From: Campylorhamphus procurvoides
Lineage: Eukaryota; Chordata; Aves; Passeriformes; Dendrocolaptidae
NCBI GenBank assembly: GCA_013396655.1
Contig: WBMV01001908.1
Location: 806,325-870,324 of the forward strand
Direction: 5' to 3'
Length of the DNA stretch: 64,000 nt
Shown: positions 1 to 15,969 of the stretch, in pieces
Layout: the number at the start of each line of letters is the position of its first letter
Position numbering within the stretch: the stretch's first letter is position 1
Notes under the pieces: generated by a model
The model's input: only the letters and a program-made list of their open reading frames with translations
Told to the model about the DNA's origin: nothing
Databases searched by the model: none
Made by a program: the position numbers and the translations under genes

Positions 1-851
1 AAACTCACTATATGCTTTATGATATATTTTGAAGTGCGTGTTGCCTGTCTTTTTCAGATATTGTAATGGTATCTACTTGCTATTTGTCTAGATGGCTCAC
101 TGTTGCAGGCTTAATTCCAAGAAGGATTTTTAAAAACCTGACAAGCATAGGCTTTGAGATACTGCTCACATAAAATGGTATTGCCTCAACAGCTCACAAA
201 AGCATCCTGTTCCACCCAAAAGGAACGGGCAAGATAGTGCTGACAGAAAATGATCTCTTAGTAGTTACATTTTCTTTCCCTAGAGCACTGAGTATTTTTT
301 CAACCACCTTAAAAGGCCCGTTGTAATAAATTGATTGCATTTGAAAGCTTGTCCAGTTTCACTGTAACTTCCGTAAGTGATTCTGTTCTGTCTTAAAATG
401 TTGCTTATTACTTCCAGCTCTACTATATATTCCTCTCTGAATTTTAGGAAAAGCCATAATCAGTCTTCCTGAAGCAAGAGGTGGTGATGCTTGGTAGCAG
501 TCCATGGGAAGCTGCTGATTTTCTGCAAAATTTCAATTTACTCTTAAAAAAAATGAAAGGAAATATTTTGGTTTGCGGCAGATTAACAAAAACAAAACAA
601 AAAACCAAACCAGCTTATTTTCCTATGATGGCTTGAAGCATCAGCTGAAACCATTGCTTAGTGAAAACATTGGTTTAGATTGAATCAAAAAATGGGAAAA
701 GTACAAAAGATTCAGGTGACTCCTACAAAATGAAACATTTATTTTCCCTGTCAGGTCTTGTAACCGTTTTCAGTAAGATTTTTAATTGACATCAATTTTG
801 AGGTGAAAATTATTTAAGAGCAAGTTGGGTTTTAAAATGTGCCGCCGCCCC

Positions 852-852
852 N
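852..852. other. Ambiguous base (n)
   Basis: The single undetermined base in the window. It sits directly after a GC-rich run (GCCGCCGCCCC) in otherwise AT-rich intron, which suggests a sequencing or assembly problem rather than biology. Confidence 0.95.
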
Positions 853-1023
853 CAGCTGGAATATTTTAGTCCAAATATATTAATTCAGATTTTTTTGCCC
901 AGTTTTATCCAACTTCTTCATTCACTAATTTCCTGGTTTTTTTCATTCTTACAGAATTTTTTTGTTTTGCTCTTGGAGCTGTGTTTTTAGTGTATGTCCT
1001 TAAATCACATTTTTGAGAAACTG

Positions 1024-1060
1024 CTTTGTTTGTTTGCTTTCTTGTTTGTTTGTCTGTTTG
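1024..1060. repeat. TTTG-rich simple repeat
   Basis: An imperfect tandem of TTTG/TTTC units (TTTGTTTGTTTGCTTTCTTG and on). Low-complexity intronic DNA. Confidence 0.8.
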
Positions 1061-4000
1061 AGCAATTCAGAATCTGTCAGATTTTGGTAGTTCAAGCAAA
1101 ATCTCATCAAGCTGGAGGAGAAAAATGCCACTCAAGTGAAAACTAAACTAGGATGTGTTCCACAGATTTAGTAATAAAGCATTCTTTTTCTAAGAGGTCT
1201 TTGAGATATTTGCGTCTCTGGATATGCCTGAAGTATTTCCTCAGGACAACGAAAATAGGGTGTTTTGTGGCTGATCATAATTCCTTTAATACTCATGAGA
1301 AGTTTAGGTTGTTACTTTTCTCTTTTTGTTATTTGCTGCCAAGCTTCCCCTTTGTTTTTCTCAGGTAGGTCAGGGCAGGAAGGTGCTGCACTTCTCAGAA
1401 GATCAGAAGTCCCAGTGCCTGGGGCCAGATGTTAATAAAATATTCCTTTGATTTTTTTTTTTTTATCTCCAGTCTCTTCCTCCCCCAGGACAGCAGATGA
1501 GAGTAAGTCCCTTTTCCCCTTACATTCAGCTATATGTCATCTTGAATTTAGTCTGAGATTTCAGTCAATTTGACTCTGGGGGAAGGGGATCCTGAGGCAA
1601 ATATTTCCCTTTCCTTATTTCAAACACTTGCCTGCAAATTAATTCTGCAGATTGAAGTTAGTTCGTTTGTCATGTTTGCGCTGCCAACAGAACAATACAG
1701 AAGTAAACCTGAAGTTCACTGCTCTGAAAAAAACCCGTAATTTTTTCCTCACATGAACTATTTAAAAGTTCCCAAAACACATGCTTTTGCTTTGCTTTTG
1801 CTCTAAGTAACACTAACTAGGTGAATAGTATTGAATTCTCCTCTTAATAGAAATCTCTTATTCTCACTTATACAAATGAGTAAATATTTAAAATTGCTAT
1901 AAATATTCTCCAGTAATTATTTTCATGGCAGCAGTAAATTAGAACCCTAAACAGAGACTGTACAAAGGTATTAAACCCAAGCCTGTAGGTGAATTAAAAC
2001 AGAACTCACGTTGAAATTAATTTTGAGGGTGCAGCATTAAAACCTTGTAAATATTTTCAATAGCCCTGATTGCATCATAATTTAATACATCCTTTCTCAC
2101 ATATATTCCAGTTTTTCCACCCCATCTGCCTCTTCTATTCTCAGCTGCTACCATGATAGCCCCTCAGGACAGCATAATCTTGTTAGCTGCAATGCCATAA
2201 TCTGCTGCTAGCATTAGAGTGAAAGGCCAAAAAAACAAAATCCGAGTATATTGCACATATTAAAACATTTCCTCTTTTCCTCCTCAGACTGGAGGCTTAG
2301 AGAAATTAAGAATAAATGTTTTATTGTCTATAAATTATAAAAACTATTCTATTACTGTTAACTGAATCTTACCATTATCTTTTGTTTTTCTTAATAAAGA
2401 GCCTTCTCTGTTGCATTTCACTACAAAGCTGACAGTTTCTGACAGCTGGAAAAATCCGCTGCCAGAGAGGACATCGCCCACCCAGTTTATTGGTGCAGCA
2501 CAAGGAACCTGCTTCACATTGATCTAGAATTTCAGAGAATGCGTAATGGCTCTCTTAGAAGCTAATGCACTCACACTACATGCTCCAAATAGGCTTCTGT
2601 TATGCTGGAGAGAAGACAAACACACTGGCATAAATAAATTATAGCATGTTGTGACAATACTTCCCTTTCCAATCCAACAGCTGGAAGCAGAAAGGTTGAC
2701 TGAAGATGAAAGGGGATCCCTCCAGTACAGGTTCCAGCATCCTTGGGAACCAGATGGACTGAAATGGAAAACAGAACTAAAACAGGCCACAAAATTCACT
2801 GCCAGAAGAGGTTTTCTTTTTATTCATGAAAGTGCCAGGTTTTACTAGAAAGAAAATTGCCATGTCATAAAAACTAAAGATAGGAATGAACTGGAACCAC
2901 CTTTGTCCTCTCCCAACCAGTGCAGGATTGTTCCAGGTATATTTTCTAATTTTTGTGTAGTCTGATTTCTAAAGACTCATGAAGAAAAGCATTTTATCTG
3001 CCATTTTTAGGTTATTTCACCCCTACAGTTTTAGGAGAATTTTTCTTAAGCTTTCAGACTACATTTTCTTTCTTTTTCTCATTACTTTTAGTTTTATCAT
3101 CTTGGACTCCCTGAGGCAGCTTTTCCCAATGCCTGTTTTTTGTCATTTCATATTCTTTGTATCTGCTATGTTTCTCTACAGTTGCCGTGATATTTTTTTG
3201 TAAGACCTCTTGTTAAATGTCATTTGCAGATGTCATTACTGTTCTGTTTACTTCCCTCTTCCACTAACGAAGATGTGAAATAACACAGAACCCATCATTG
3301 TTCTTACTCGGGAGTTTCTGTCAGCCTGTGAGGCTGCTGTTTATCGGTACTCTTCCTCTGTGGTCCTTAAGTTTGCATTCATTCCCCATAACAGCACTCT
3401 TATCTAAGTCTTTCTGAATTAATTCTTCAAGCAAGTTTTTCTGAGACACTGTAGGAAAGGTTTTGCTGATGTTTCAATCCAGCTTCATTGCTTCTGCTGT
3501 TTTCCCTTGCACACTAGGGATTTTGGCCAGACAAAAAGGGACTGAGGAATAATAATGCATGTTGAGGTACCCCTTTTCTCACTTGCAGTGTAACTTTCTG
3601 ACTGGGGGGGTCCTGCTCCCTGAACACTTGCTGCCTTAATGGCAGCCCCTCTCAAAGGCTAGGTTTTAACTAGCATTGATGATTCCTCAGAAATTTTTGA
3701 GGATTGCAATCAGATGTGTCAGATGATTAAGTTCTTACCAGGTGGAGTAAGGCCTGCAATTTCATCTTTGTAGTACATGCAGTAAGTACTAAGGGCCAGA
3801 TTTCATCCCACACATGTTGACTAAAATGTTTTATATTGATGATAAAATCCTCTTCATCTCAGCATAATCTTGATTTCAGGTCAGATAGAGTCATACTAGA
3901 TAAATCAGGATTGTCTCTACCCTGCCCCTACTAGGCAGTGACTCGGCAGATTACCCTCTTGGAGCCTGTAGCTTTTCAGAATAAGGAGTGGAGAGGGTTC

Positions 4001-4489
4001 CTTCTGAGTCTTAAGAGGTTCCTTCTTTCTTTCTTGGAGGATATTGCCTAATTCTTTTCTGAATTGTAGTGACCTTTGGATGCAGTTAACTTCCATTGTA
4101 TAAATCACCTGTATGGGTATATTTTGTAAGCAATAATCTCAATGCTAATCATGTCATAATTAAGTCAAGCTTAATCAGTTAAGGAGACTACTAAAAATAC
4201 AGCATCCTCCTCTTGATTCTCTTCTTTCCAGTTTCATTCCTCTTTGGCTACTTTAGCCTCCTTGTAAACTATATAACCTAGCAGTTGTCTGTATGCCATC
4301 TCTGCATTTGTTCTCTACAGCCTCAGGAGCTCATCAAAATTTTGTCTTGGTGGCATCTTGAAACCTGAAGCTTTTTTCAGTCAACATCCTATGTTAGCAC
4401 AGGGTAAGGTCTGTAGTTTCCACTGCTAGATCTCAGCTCGGTTGTTTTAACTGTTGAATCAACACATAGACGGGATGGGCCTTGACTAG

Positions 4490-6282
<1,793 letters not shown>

Positions 6283-7194
6283 TGAGGCACAGAATTCAGA
6301 GCTCCACTGTCTAAGAACAAGGTAGTACCTTAACTAGGGGAGACATCCTCTGTATGAACACACACAGTTCGCAGGGACACCCAGGCAGGGGAGGGAAAGG
6401 TGACTTCATGCATTTTGACTACTAGAAGAGTCAAAGATGGATGCTGCTCTGAGGTTTGGGAAGATGTTAAAGTGCTTCGCCTTCTTACATTCTGTATCTG
6501 TCATCAATGCCAGTGCACCTTATTGCTGAGTTCCTATTGCTGTCCCAGTTCTTAGTTCTTCCTAGACAAAGAATACAAACCCTTTTCTTTTTGTACTGGT
6601 CAAGCTTGAAACTCCTCATTTTTTATCATCTTTTAATAGAACGCAATTCACAGAGAGGGTTGGGTGGACCGTAGCTAGAAATACATTAGCAGAAATGTAA
6701 AAACCTTGCTTATTTCACATTTAGCCTTTACATACACTTAATCCAGTCATGTTGACACTCATTTATTTCTCCAGGATTTGCTGAGTAGAAACCTATTAAT
6801 TGAATAAAATGAAGCCATAGTGTTGGTTTAGTAGCACATTTTTCTCTATTAACAAGTAGAATATAAAAGCAGGATGGATTTCAACAGATATGGGTAAATG
6901 AGCATCAGTTGTGCTGTGGTCATTTTGAAAGACTGGACTCAAATGTAGCATGAGGGGAGTTCAGAACTGAAGCTTGATTGAGCTTCTTCCAGGTGTAGAA
7001 TAAGACTATGCAGCAATAGATTCCATATCAGCAGATAGTGACATCAGAACATAGTAAATAATAGGTAGGTTTTGGTGATTAATTTTAAAATTCAGTTGCA
7101 GTTTGCATACTTAATTTATGTTTTGAGAATGCTTTAGTAAATGATGTTTAGTAATAAAAAGGAAAGAAATTAAAACACAAGACTGTGGAAGAGA

Positions 7195-7385
7195 TTGCAG
7201 TGAATGCCTAGAGACCATCCAAACCCCACTCAGAGCAGGACCAACTTAATCAGGGTTGCTCAGCACCCTGTGCTGTTGAATGTCAACTCTCCAAACAGTG
7301 AGATTCCACAAGTTCCCTGGCCTCATGTTCCAGGGTTTGACCACCCTCATGGTACAATATATTTCCTAAACCCAACCAAGTTTTT
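7195..7385 (-). mobile_element. CR1 LINE 3' fragment (old, reverse strand)
   Basis: Read on the + strand, this has the landmark order of an inverted CR1 3' end: AGACCATCCAAACCCC, then CAGGGTTGCTCAGCACCCTG, then GTTCCAGGGTTTGACCACCC and CTCATGGTACAATATATTTC. It is heavily diverged and the terminal octamer repeat is missing, so it is an old, 5'-truncated, inactive copy. Recognition is from CR1 landmark words; RepeatMasker would give the subfamily. Confidence 0.7.
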
Positions 7386-8860
7386 GCTTGTAGCAATTTG
7401 TAAAGTAACAGCAGAAATGTTCAATATGAACACCAGATACTGGATGAATATTGAAAATCAATCACTCTCAACACACTGATTTCAAAAGCTGCACTTCCAA
7501 GAGACAAAAATTCTAGTACATGGGTTAACTGACCTGTCAAAACTAGTCAGCATTGCTTCAATTTTATATGTAAAATATTCACAACTGGCTATTTAGGTGT
7601 GATACATAGAAGATAGTTTTTAAAGTTAAATCAGGATACTTGCCAGTACACTAATCACTAAATGGTTTATGATATGTATTTAGGGTAGGGTCGACAAGGC
7701 ACTTAAGAACATCATGGCTTTATGCCATGTAGCAAAGTGCTAGTAGAGCTTTTAGTTCTGTGTTCATGCTAAGAATGATGTATGACAGCCATTGCAAGGC
7801 CTGAAACAGACGGAAAGACGTAGTAGCATGGAAAATGTTTCCTAAAAGATGAACTTCAGAAAAACATAGCTTCTACCTGTCAGATATCACAGTATTTTTC
7901 TGTTAATTAGAGGCTGAGAATAGTTTATGTCATTTGCTGAGACAGATTGTGCTCAACACAAGGTTAAGACACATACATTTACATAAGGAAAAGATTTTGA
8001 AGATAATGACTGGGGATCTAGGAGTTGATTCTAAACAGGTTTGAGTCATCATAGGTGGTCTCCAATATCCATGTAGGACTGACAGATAAAAGAGTGAATA
8101 CTCTTCTGACAAGGCAAGTGATGGGCAAGCGGGATAGCCATAAGGTTCTTCCAATGTTGCCATAAATCTGTATTTAGACAGCCAACCTGGGATCCCCAGG
8201 AGTGGTTTTAGAGACTCGTGAAGCTCCCCTCAAAATAGGCATCAGATGACTAATCAGGCAAATCATGTGTTAGACTTCAGCGACGGCATTAACTAATCTG
8301 CTTCAGGTGTGGGACATCTCGAGCTCATATGTAACACCTTCAAGTAAACATTTGATAGAAGTATCTTCAAAATAAATTATATCCTTTCTTCATTGTCGAT
8401 TAACAAATTTATGTTTACAACTATAATTTAGGCTTGAGTGTTTATTACTGTATATTGTGTCACACTGTCAGTTCCATTACAGCATGGGCAGTGAAGTCTA
8501 AGATGTGTAATATTCTCCACTGATTTTCTGGTCTGAGGTATTTAGCTCAACAAAGGGTGCAATTTCTTCAACTGAACTGAACTTACTCACATTGCTAAAA
8601 TTATCCCCTAAATATTAAATTGAGGCTGAAATTCTTTGCTTTGAAAGACAGTCCAGAGCTTTATCTAGTGCACATAAGCACCATGGTTCCAATAAAGCTC
8701 TTCCCATATTGAGCAGTTAAAGAACTTGCCCTCAGGCAGCACCGCTTAAAATTCTTAATACAATCCAAAAAATTAAAAAGCATAGACCAATTTGCATTAT
8801 AAAAATTATCAAAATTTTAGTTCTGTAAAGAAACTGACTGGTTTGGTATATGAGCTTTCC

Positions 8861-8873
8861 AAAAAAAAAAAAA
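8861..8873. repeat. A13 homopolymer
   Basis: Thirteen consecutive A bases in intronic DNA. I see no target-site duplication or processed-gene body next to it. Confidence 0.9.
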
Positions 8874-11800
8874 TCAACAAATGCCATTAGCCCAAGTTAG
8901 AAAATACACTCTTGAAATCACCAAAGTTAGTGAGTTCCATGACATTTAATATAAATGGTATGACGCAACATATTTGGCACATTCCATATTTCATGGTAAG
9001 ACTGGAATAAGAAATGAGGTAAAAGAAACCTCCACGGTAAGAGGGAGAGAAAGACAGATTGTGAAGTTTGTACTGGGGGATCAAGAAGGGTAGCGTAGGA
9101 AAGAAGGAAATGCATGGAGAGATTTAAATTCCAGGGTAAAGCTGGCCCAGTCAAGTATTCTTCAGCCAAATCAGAGTGCATTCCTACTATCAGACTGAAA
9201 AGGCATTGTTTTAATTACATCTGGCCTCAAAGTCCATTTGTCATCTCTTGCACAACACATTGTGTCAAGTGAACTTGGATGCCCAGGACTTACTGCTGTT
9301 CAGGGGGCTGTATAGACACTTCTTTGCTTCTTTGCTCACATTCATGCAAGCAAAAGATGACCAGCACACCTTTTGCAGGCTTAGGGAGCAGTTGAATATT
9401 TCATGTTGCCTGAAGAGGATTCTAATGACTTTTTTCTCTTTTTAGTCCTCATTAAGTTGCATCTCTGTCCATTTTACTGATTTTTTTTTGTATTGTCTTA
9501 TGTTAGAGAAGGTTAGATATTTGATAACTGCTGAACTCTACTTCCTTGCTGCAGCTGAGCAGCATCTACAAATTTGAAAGGACTTGTATATGAAATTCTT
9601 TCAGAAAAAATGTTAGAATAGAACTATTGATAACCGAGTCCTGCATTATTAATGACCACTAATTTTACATCTATCTAAAATAAGATCAAAATAAGACTAC
9701 TTTATTATTTTTATTCATCTAAATGTTTGCTTACCTTCTGTGTCATACTCTATAATGCTAGAAGCCACACTGCACAACTAGACTGAAGTCTGTGGGCTTT
9801 GTTCTGCTGTCCGTGGAGTATGGAACCAAAACTTACGTAAAAATTGCACTTACACAAATTTTCCTTTCCTCACCCCACAGGCACCTGTATTAAGGATGCT
9901 TATATCAATCAGGAATGTCTTGAAATGAACATTTTCATAGAAAACGAAGAGTGGGCTAAGAGGGAAGAGATGCTCTTTAATTTTTTTTACGAAGTCAGTC
10001 AACTGTCTCTAAAGGCCAGAGATGTTTATTCCTGCATGTCATTTGTTACACCTTGAAAAAAACACTCAGGAGTTGCTATTGAAGACTGACCAAAAGCTGT
10101 AGAAGTGCTAATAGTCATTCTGTGTAGGCATCCACTGTTCATCTCACTTATCTCCTCACACAGTGCCCAGTTGTGCTATGAAACTTTAGATAAGCACGTG
10201 TGCTGCGGACCATGCCTTGCTGGGCTTCAAAGCCTGGGGGAAATCTGCCTGAAACTGAGGTTCATTTATGTGTTGCTTTTGCTGGGTTAGGCCCTCTGTT
10301 TGCGTACTTTTTGTTTAGTAGATTGCTCCTGTCTGTAAGGAAATCTCAGTTACTATGATTTGGCACAAACCAAATGGCAGGAAAAATCCTATGAAAGAAG
10401 GTAATGAATTGTGATACCTCTGACAATGAATCATGACCTCATTGAATGAGTCAGTCATGAAGTCTGGTTGTCAAGGATACCAGATGCTATTTACGCACCG
10501 CGAATCTGTTAATTCACAATCACAAAAATCACACACTGAACTCTTTAATGGGAATGTATCAAATTATTAGAATCTAGCTTCTCCCATATGCACACGCTCC
10601 AACACAGAAAAATGGTTTAAACCCTACTGATGGCTTTTCAAACTGGTTTTGAATACAGCTGATACTAAATCAGCAGATAGATAAATAATGAACCTCATAA
10701 ATTCCCCATTGGGAAATTGTGTTCTGTGATTCACTGTGCCCTCCCTGGGAATGTCCTCCACACAGGGATGACTTTGTGATATTGCTTACAGAAGTTTAAA
10801 CAGCTTCTTGTCCGTAACTGTAATACATCATTTGAGATCTGCCTCAAACATGACCGGTTGCACCACTTGCTGTTGCAGTCCCTGAGCCACCTCATGGTGT
10901 CCAAGCACTTCAGCTGTGATCTACAGCAGTTCTGGCATTCTGCAGCCTTGCACCTTTATTGCCTCCAATGAGAAGAGTAAGGGCTCAAGAGGGTTCAACA
11001 TACCCCTCCTTTAGATAAGCATTGGAGTCAGTGAAGTGCTTCTGCCCTGCCAAACAGGGAGCACATGGTTTTATTAGGGGTGCTTTTGCAGGCAAGAGGC
11101 CTCATTAAACATGGAAGGAAGAGAGGCTGAAGAATTCTTTTGAGGACAAATTGAGAACTTTGAAAAGTACAAGGCAGGGACAGTCTGTCAGTTTACTGTC
11201 ATACAGCAGTGGCAGTAAATTGGGGGGTAAAGTAATCCCTGAGACCATGGACACCAAATCAGTCAGGGCAGAGATTTAAATCCCACATCTAAAATGCAGT
11301 GTGTGGACCTCTGGGTTGCTGGCTACTCCAACTCATGTAGTTCAGAAATATCACTCTGAAATCTCCCTGGTGCTTTTTTATAAAGAATACAAACCTTTCT
11401 GAGGAAATTGGTTCTTTTATTAAACCATTCATTTCTGATAAAACACAGTTTAAAAATAGTTTCCAGATATCTCTCATCAAGGCATAAGTTACACACGTGG
11501 TGCATGTTTGCAGTGTGATTTGGGGCATATTTAAACTTTTCAATAATGTGTACCTGTAAAAAAGTCTACTGAGATGGCATTAAAGTGACATGTATAGGTG
11601 GCTTTACTGTGCACACTTGCTGAATGTTTAATTCCTGTTGATTTCAGTGGGAAGTGTCTGGTTGCCTAAGCAAGGAATTTGGTTTTTAAGCAGGCAAGCC
11701 CCCTATTTACGAAATACTACTTATTTACTTAAATTGTGAAGTGCTCATGGGCTTAATTAAGGATATCTATTCAATGCTTTGAAAAATTAAACTTCCTTAG

Positions 11801-14800
11801 GATTAAATTTGAGTTTAATTTATTCTTATTTCTTACCCTTCAGCCTGGAAAGTAGGTATTTAGTTATACAGGATATCCTGTGCTCCCTGATTTTGCAAGG
11901 GCTCAAGCAGAGTGAGAAATTACCAATATGTGTCTTTGGGTAACAAAATGGAGGAGATTGTGCTTAAGGAAACATTTGGCCAAATTTTTGAGAGAGAAAA
12001 TGCTTCAAGGGGAAAAAATGGTTAAAGGTATCAATGGAAATAATGTTGTATTCAAGTGTATGTAATGTTGTATTCATATATTGTTTAGTGATGTGAACAT
12101 CAGGTTTGAAATATAGAATATCCCCAGAGAGGACCATGCAGATGGTAACGTGAGGAGGTTTAAGATTTTTGTTTTCAGTGTATTTCTGTTCAGGAAACTG
12201 ACCTCAAAGCCCTCCTAGACTCCACCAACATACAACATCCTCTCTTACCTTCCATCTCAGATCCCTTTGCCAGTCCACGAGGCTCCAGCTGTGTCAAGGT
12301 TTGAGTGCTTTGGGTCAGACCCTGGTGAATAAATGGGAATTGTTGATGCAGTTAGCCTGTTTCACTAGGCCACAAGCGTATGGAAGTGTTCCAGGAGGAT
12401 GGCTGTGTGTAATCAGTGAGCGGTAACGGTTGCTGATTAACTAGGATGGTATTAACAGAAATGTAGATAGTGCCAAGTTGTTTAATGACAGCTAACCAAG
12501 TGTTAAATAGATGTGGAATTTTAAGTTCTGATCTTTCAGTACTTAAATTGCTAAATGAAGATTAAGGAAGTGTATTTTTTCTTAGTTCTCAGGAGGCTGT
12601 GATCAAGAGTGGGAAGGATCCATAGGTCAACCTGAAGGCTAGCATTTTTCCTGAGGTGTCTATCCAGCTAATAGCACTAGAATTTTATAATTTTAGCTGC
12701 AGTTTCCTCTGTAAGCCAACAGAGCTTTGAAATAGCTTAGAAACTAAGAGGGAAAAGAGAAGCAGAAATAAATGCAGTACTACAGTGCTATTCATCCTTG
12801 GAAAGGATGTTGTAGTAATGAGATTTTTTGTCTCTAGATTCACTTGATCTCTTTAAAGTGGAGATAGCACTTGCTCAGTCTGCAAATTAAGTGATTTTTT
12901 TTTCCTTCTGATCTCCATATTGTCTTTTGCCAACTGATCTTTTGTTTCTCCAATCAATTTACTGTTGCACATAATAAAGTTTCTAATTCAGTGGCCATAG
13001 CTTTACCTGTGTAGCCCATTGTCTTTTTCATGTACCTCACTGATGCTCATGACAGTCTGGACAAGAATGTCTTGGCCTGCACAATTTCTGCTGTAGCTGG
13101 TGGTGAAATAGACCATATCAGACACAGAGAACTGGAAGTGAGTTTGTTGGCTGACAGCATAAAAATAATATGGTCTTTAGAAGTAGTGTTGTATATTGAC
13201 GTTTAAGTCTTGTTGCTTTTTGTAACCCGCTGTTCTTTTTTATGCTTTTATATCTCACGTAGTATTTATCTAATTATGTTACATTTGAAAAGCAGCCTGC
13301 TTTTTCGCTAGACCTGTTTTGTGGTTTTCTTACCTCAGGTCATCCAGATGGTTGCATAGTTCCTTGATGTTCTTTAGCACATCATCTTTAGCACTCATTG
13401 GCATGTGCTGTCTTTCTTGATTAAAAAATCAGCTGTTTTGGATAGTCATCAGCTCCATTCAGCTTTCTACAGTTCACTCCAGGCTCCCCTGACATCAGTG
13501 TACATGCAACATCCTGACGCGTTTCAAATCTGATCAGATCTGAACCACCAGCTAAGCCCTTGACACTTACCAGCTTCTACACACGACAGATTTTGAAACA
13601 CGGCAGCAAAGAGCCTCTAACACTTGACAACTGCAGTTGTCTGCGTTTGAAATCATCTCCCACACAACTGAGTAGAGACATCAACAAATGTGTGGATGTG
13701 ATGTGACACAGTGTATGTTGGTGAGAAATTCCTACAGCACCAGGGAGCCTGTCCTGTAAGAGTTACTGAGGTCATCATCATTAGCCATATCTGTGCTCAT
13801 GGTCCCCAGCTCTCTGCATGGTCAGAGTGCTCAGCAGTGTTAGGATGCCTGTGAAGACATCCAAAAGGAAACTCACATGGACTGGAGGAGCAATATGGAG
13901 AGCTCCCAAAAGATTTTTCTTAGCACATTTTTTTTCCCCATTTGCCAGCTTCTTAGTTTTCTTTGATCCACTCTTAAATAAGTATGTTGCCAGCAGAGTT
14001 TCCATTCTGTGTGTGCTGGTAAAAATGCATACTGGTACCCCGTAAAACTCTTAGGCAGCCCTTTAGGTTCCTTCAGCCCTATGCTTCTGTGATGTGTACC
14101 CGTTTCCCTGAGGCAGGATTCAATCATTGAGATTTAATTTTTTTTCAAGCTTTAATGCCTTTTGCTGCAGTTAAATACAATGGATGAAGAAAGGAGATTT
14201 TGAAGATCCATTTTTCAGAGGAGAAAATCTGTCATCTTAAATTTATGCCCTTACCTACCTAAAGCTTCTTTCGTTTCTGTGGTATTCTGTATTTTCACCA
14301 CACTTTGAAGCAACATGTTACTGCACAGTTGTGCTACACTTGTGAACATATGGACAAATGTAAAACCAGAAAAAATGTAGCATTACTGGGGACAAATATC
14401 TACACCAAGTATTTTTGTCCAAGTCATTCCCCAAATTTATGCAGCATGTAGATACATTGTAATCTTGATTTAAAGTGTTCCTACACTGGAAAAAGCAATT
14501 TATCAATTTCTGAAATTACCTTTTTTCCTTACAGTTGTTTTTCTTTAACTGCGTGTATGTTTTCTGACATCCTAGTAATCTCAGTAGTGAAATCCCAGGA
14601 AGGGATAAAGCTTTTCTTATCTGGAGGTAATTTTCCTTGTTGTTGGGTATGCAGCAAAGAGTGCCATAGCTTTTTTGGCGGTGTAAATACTCAGCGGAGC
14701 AACTATGTTGTTTGATGAAGTTAGTACGGGAAGAATTCAGGCTGTATCCTGCTCTTTCCTCCTCCAATCCACTCACTGGGCAACAAACACCATGATTTTA

Positions 14801-14839
14801 GAGAGCTCTTTGTTCCTGTGGAGTTGTGTTGCTGAGTCC

Positions 14840-14995
14840 AAGGGCGTTCATCTTCTCTGGGCTGCTTCTGTTCTGCGTGCTGCGCTTCAGCTCAGTGTGT
14901 TCCCTCCCACGAATGCGATGCTCAGAGCAGAGCTGCCCGGCTCGGCAGCTGGCACTGCAGCTCTGTGGCTGTGTGTGACACAGCGCCTTCACGCA
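14840..14995. other. CpG-rich patch inside an intron
   Basis: About 155 bases with roughly nine CpG dinucleotides (for example GGGCGTTC, TGCGTGCTGCGCTTC, ACGAATGCG, CCCGGCTCGG, CAGCGCC, CACGC), in an intron that is otherwise AT-rich and CpG-poor. It ends about 1 kb upstream of the next exon. A 143-codon frame (14705-15136, + strand) runs through it, but its product, rich in Leu, Ser and Ala, resembles nothing I recognise. Candidates are a regulatory element, an alternative first exon, or a diverged GC-rich repeat. Too short for a standard CpG-island call. Confidence 0.45.
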
Positions 14996-15202
14996 ATTAA
15001 CTTAATGGATTCAGAGAACCTCCAGAACTCCGAGCTTGGAAATACTCCCAAAGGAGACTTTTTTTTTAATCTCTTTAGAAGTCACAGAAATAAAACTGAA
15101 TACAAAGTATTTGGTGACTTTTTTTCTTGTGTCTAAAATATAGCCTCTATAAAATGAAATCATTCCTGCAAGCCCCTTCTGGCTCCCTCTTAGTTTTTCC
15201 TT

Positions 15203-15270
15203 AGGGCCCCATTCTCATTCACACTGGCAGCAGTGCAAAGTTGACTCAGTGTAAATGAGGATCAGGCCCT
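15203..15270. repeat. Short palindromic (MITE-like) element
   Basis: Two 23-base arms, 15203-15225 and 15248-15270, are inverted repeats matching at 19 of 23 positions. The left arm begins AGGGCCCCATTCTCATTC and the right arm ends AATGAGGATCAGGCCCT. A 22-base centre separates them. The GGGCC ends and the TGATCC/CATTTACAC words recall ancient palindromic repeats seen across birds and reptiles, probably nonautonomous DNA-transposon relics. The family name is unknown to me. Confidence 0.55.
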
Positions 15271-15969
15271 TTATGTCAGCATTACAGCTTAAAGCTAGGC
15301 CAGTGTGAGAGTCATCTTCCATTAGGACAGGATAAATACTTGCTAAAAATTGGAATTCAAAGAGTGAGGTGTTGTACTGCATGGCTGTGTTGTGTTAACG
15401 CAACAGAGATCAGTCTTGTTTAAATGGAGCAATGGCGGAAAGGAAGTCGGATTAAATTCAGTCCTTTTTGAACTATTTAAATGGGTATAGGAATTAATTT
15501 CAAGCTTTTTCTTCTCAATAACTAACCAGAGGAGAGTCTGCCTGGCCTGAAACAGTGAATCAGTTTCATTAGGAGAAACAGTCATGTGGAAATCTGAGAT
15601 TAATGTTTAATACCTACATCTCTGTGTCCCTCATCCTTCAGTCTTCTTCAGCAGAGTCCATGACCTATCAGCTCTGTGATTGGAGTTGTGGAAGCATTTG
15701 TGAGGTGCTGCTTCACAAACTAGAGCAGCACCCTCACTCAAATGTGCAGGTGATACCACAGAAGAGTTTCAAAGCACATCACCTCTGGAGTACGCAGTTG
15801 CTTGTGAAAGACATGGCAAAGTCTTCCTTATAAAAAGACAGAAGGAAGTCTGTGTACTTTGTGGGTTGTTTTTCTTCTGTTTTTAGGAGGGCAGCAAACT
15901 GAACACACATAAAGAGAAGCAAATCTGTATTCTAACAGCAGGATGTCTCTTCTCTTTTCTCCCTCCGAG

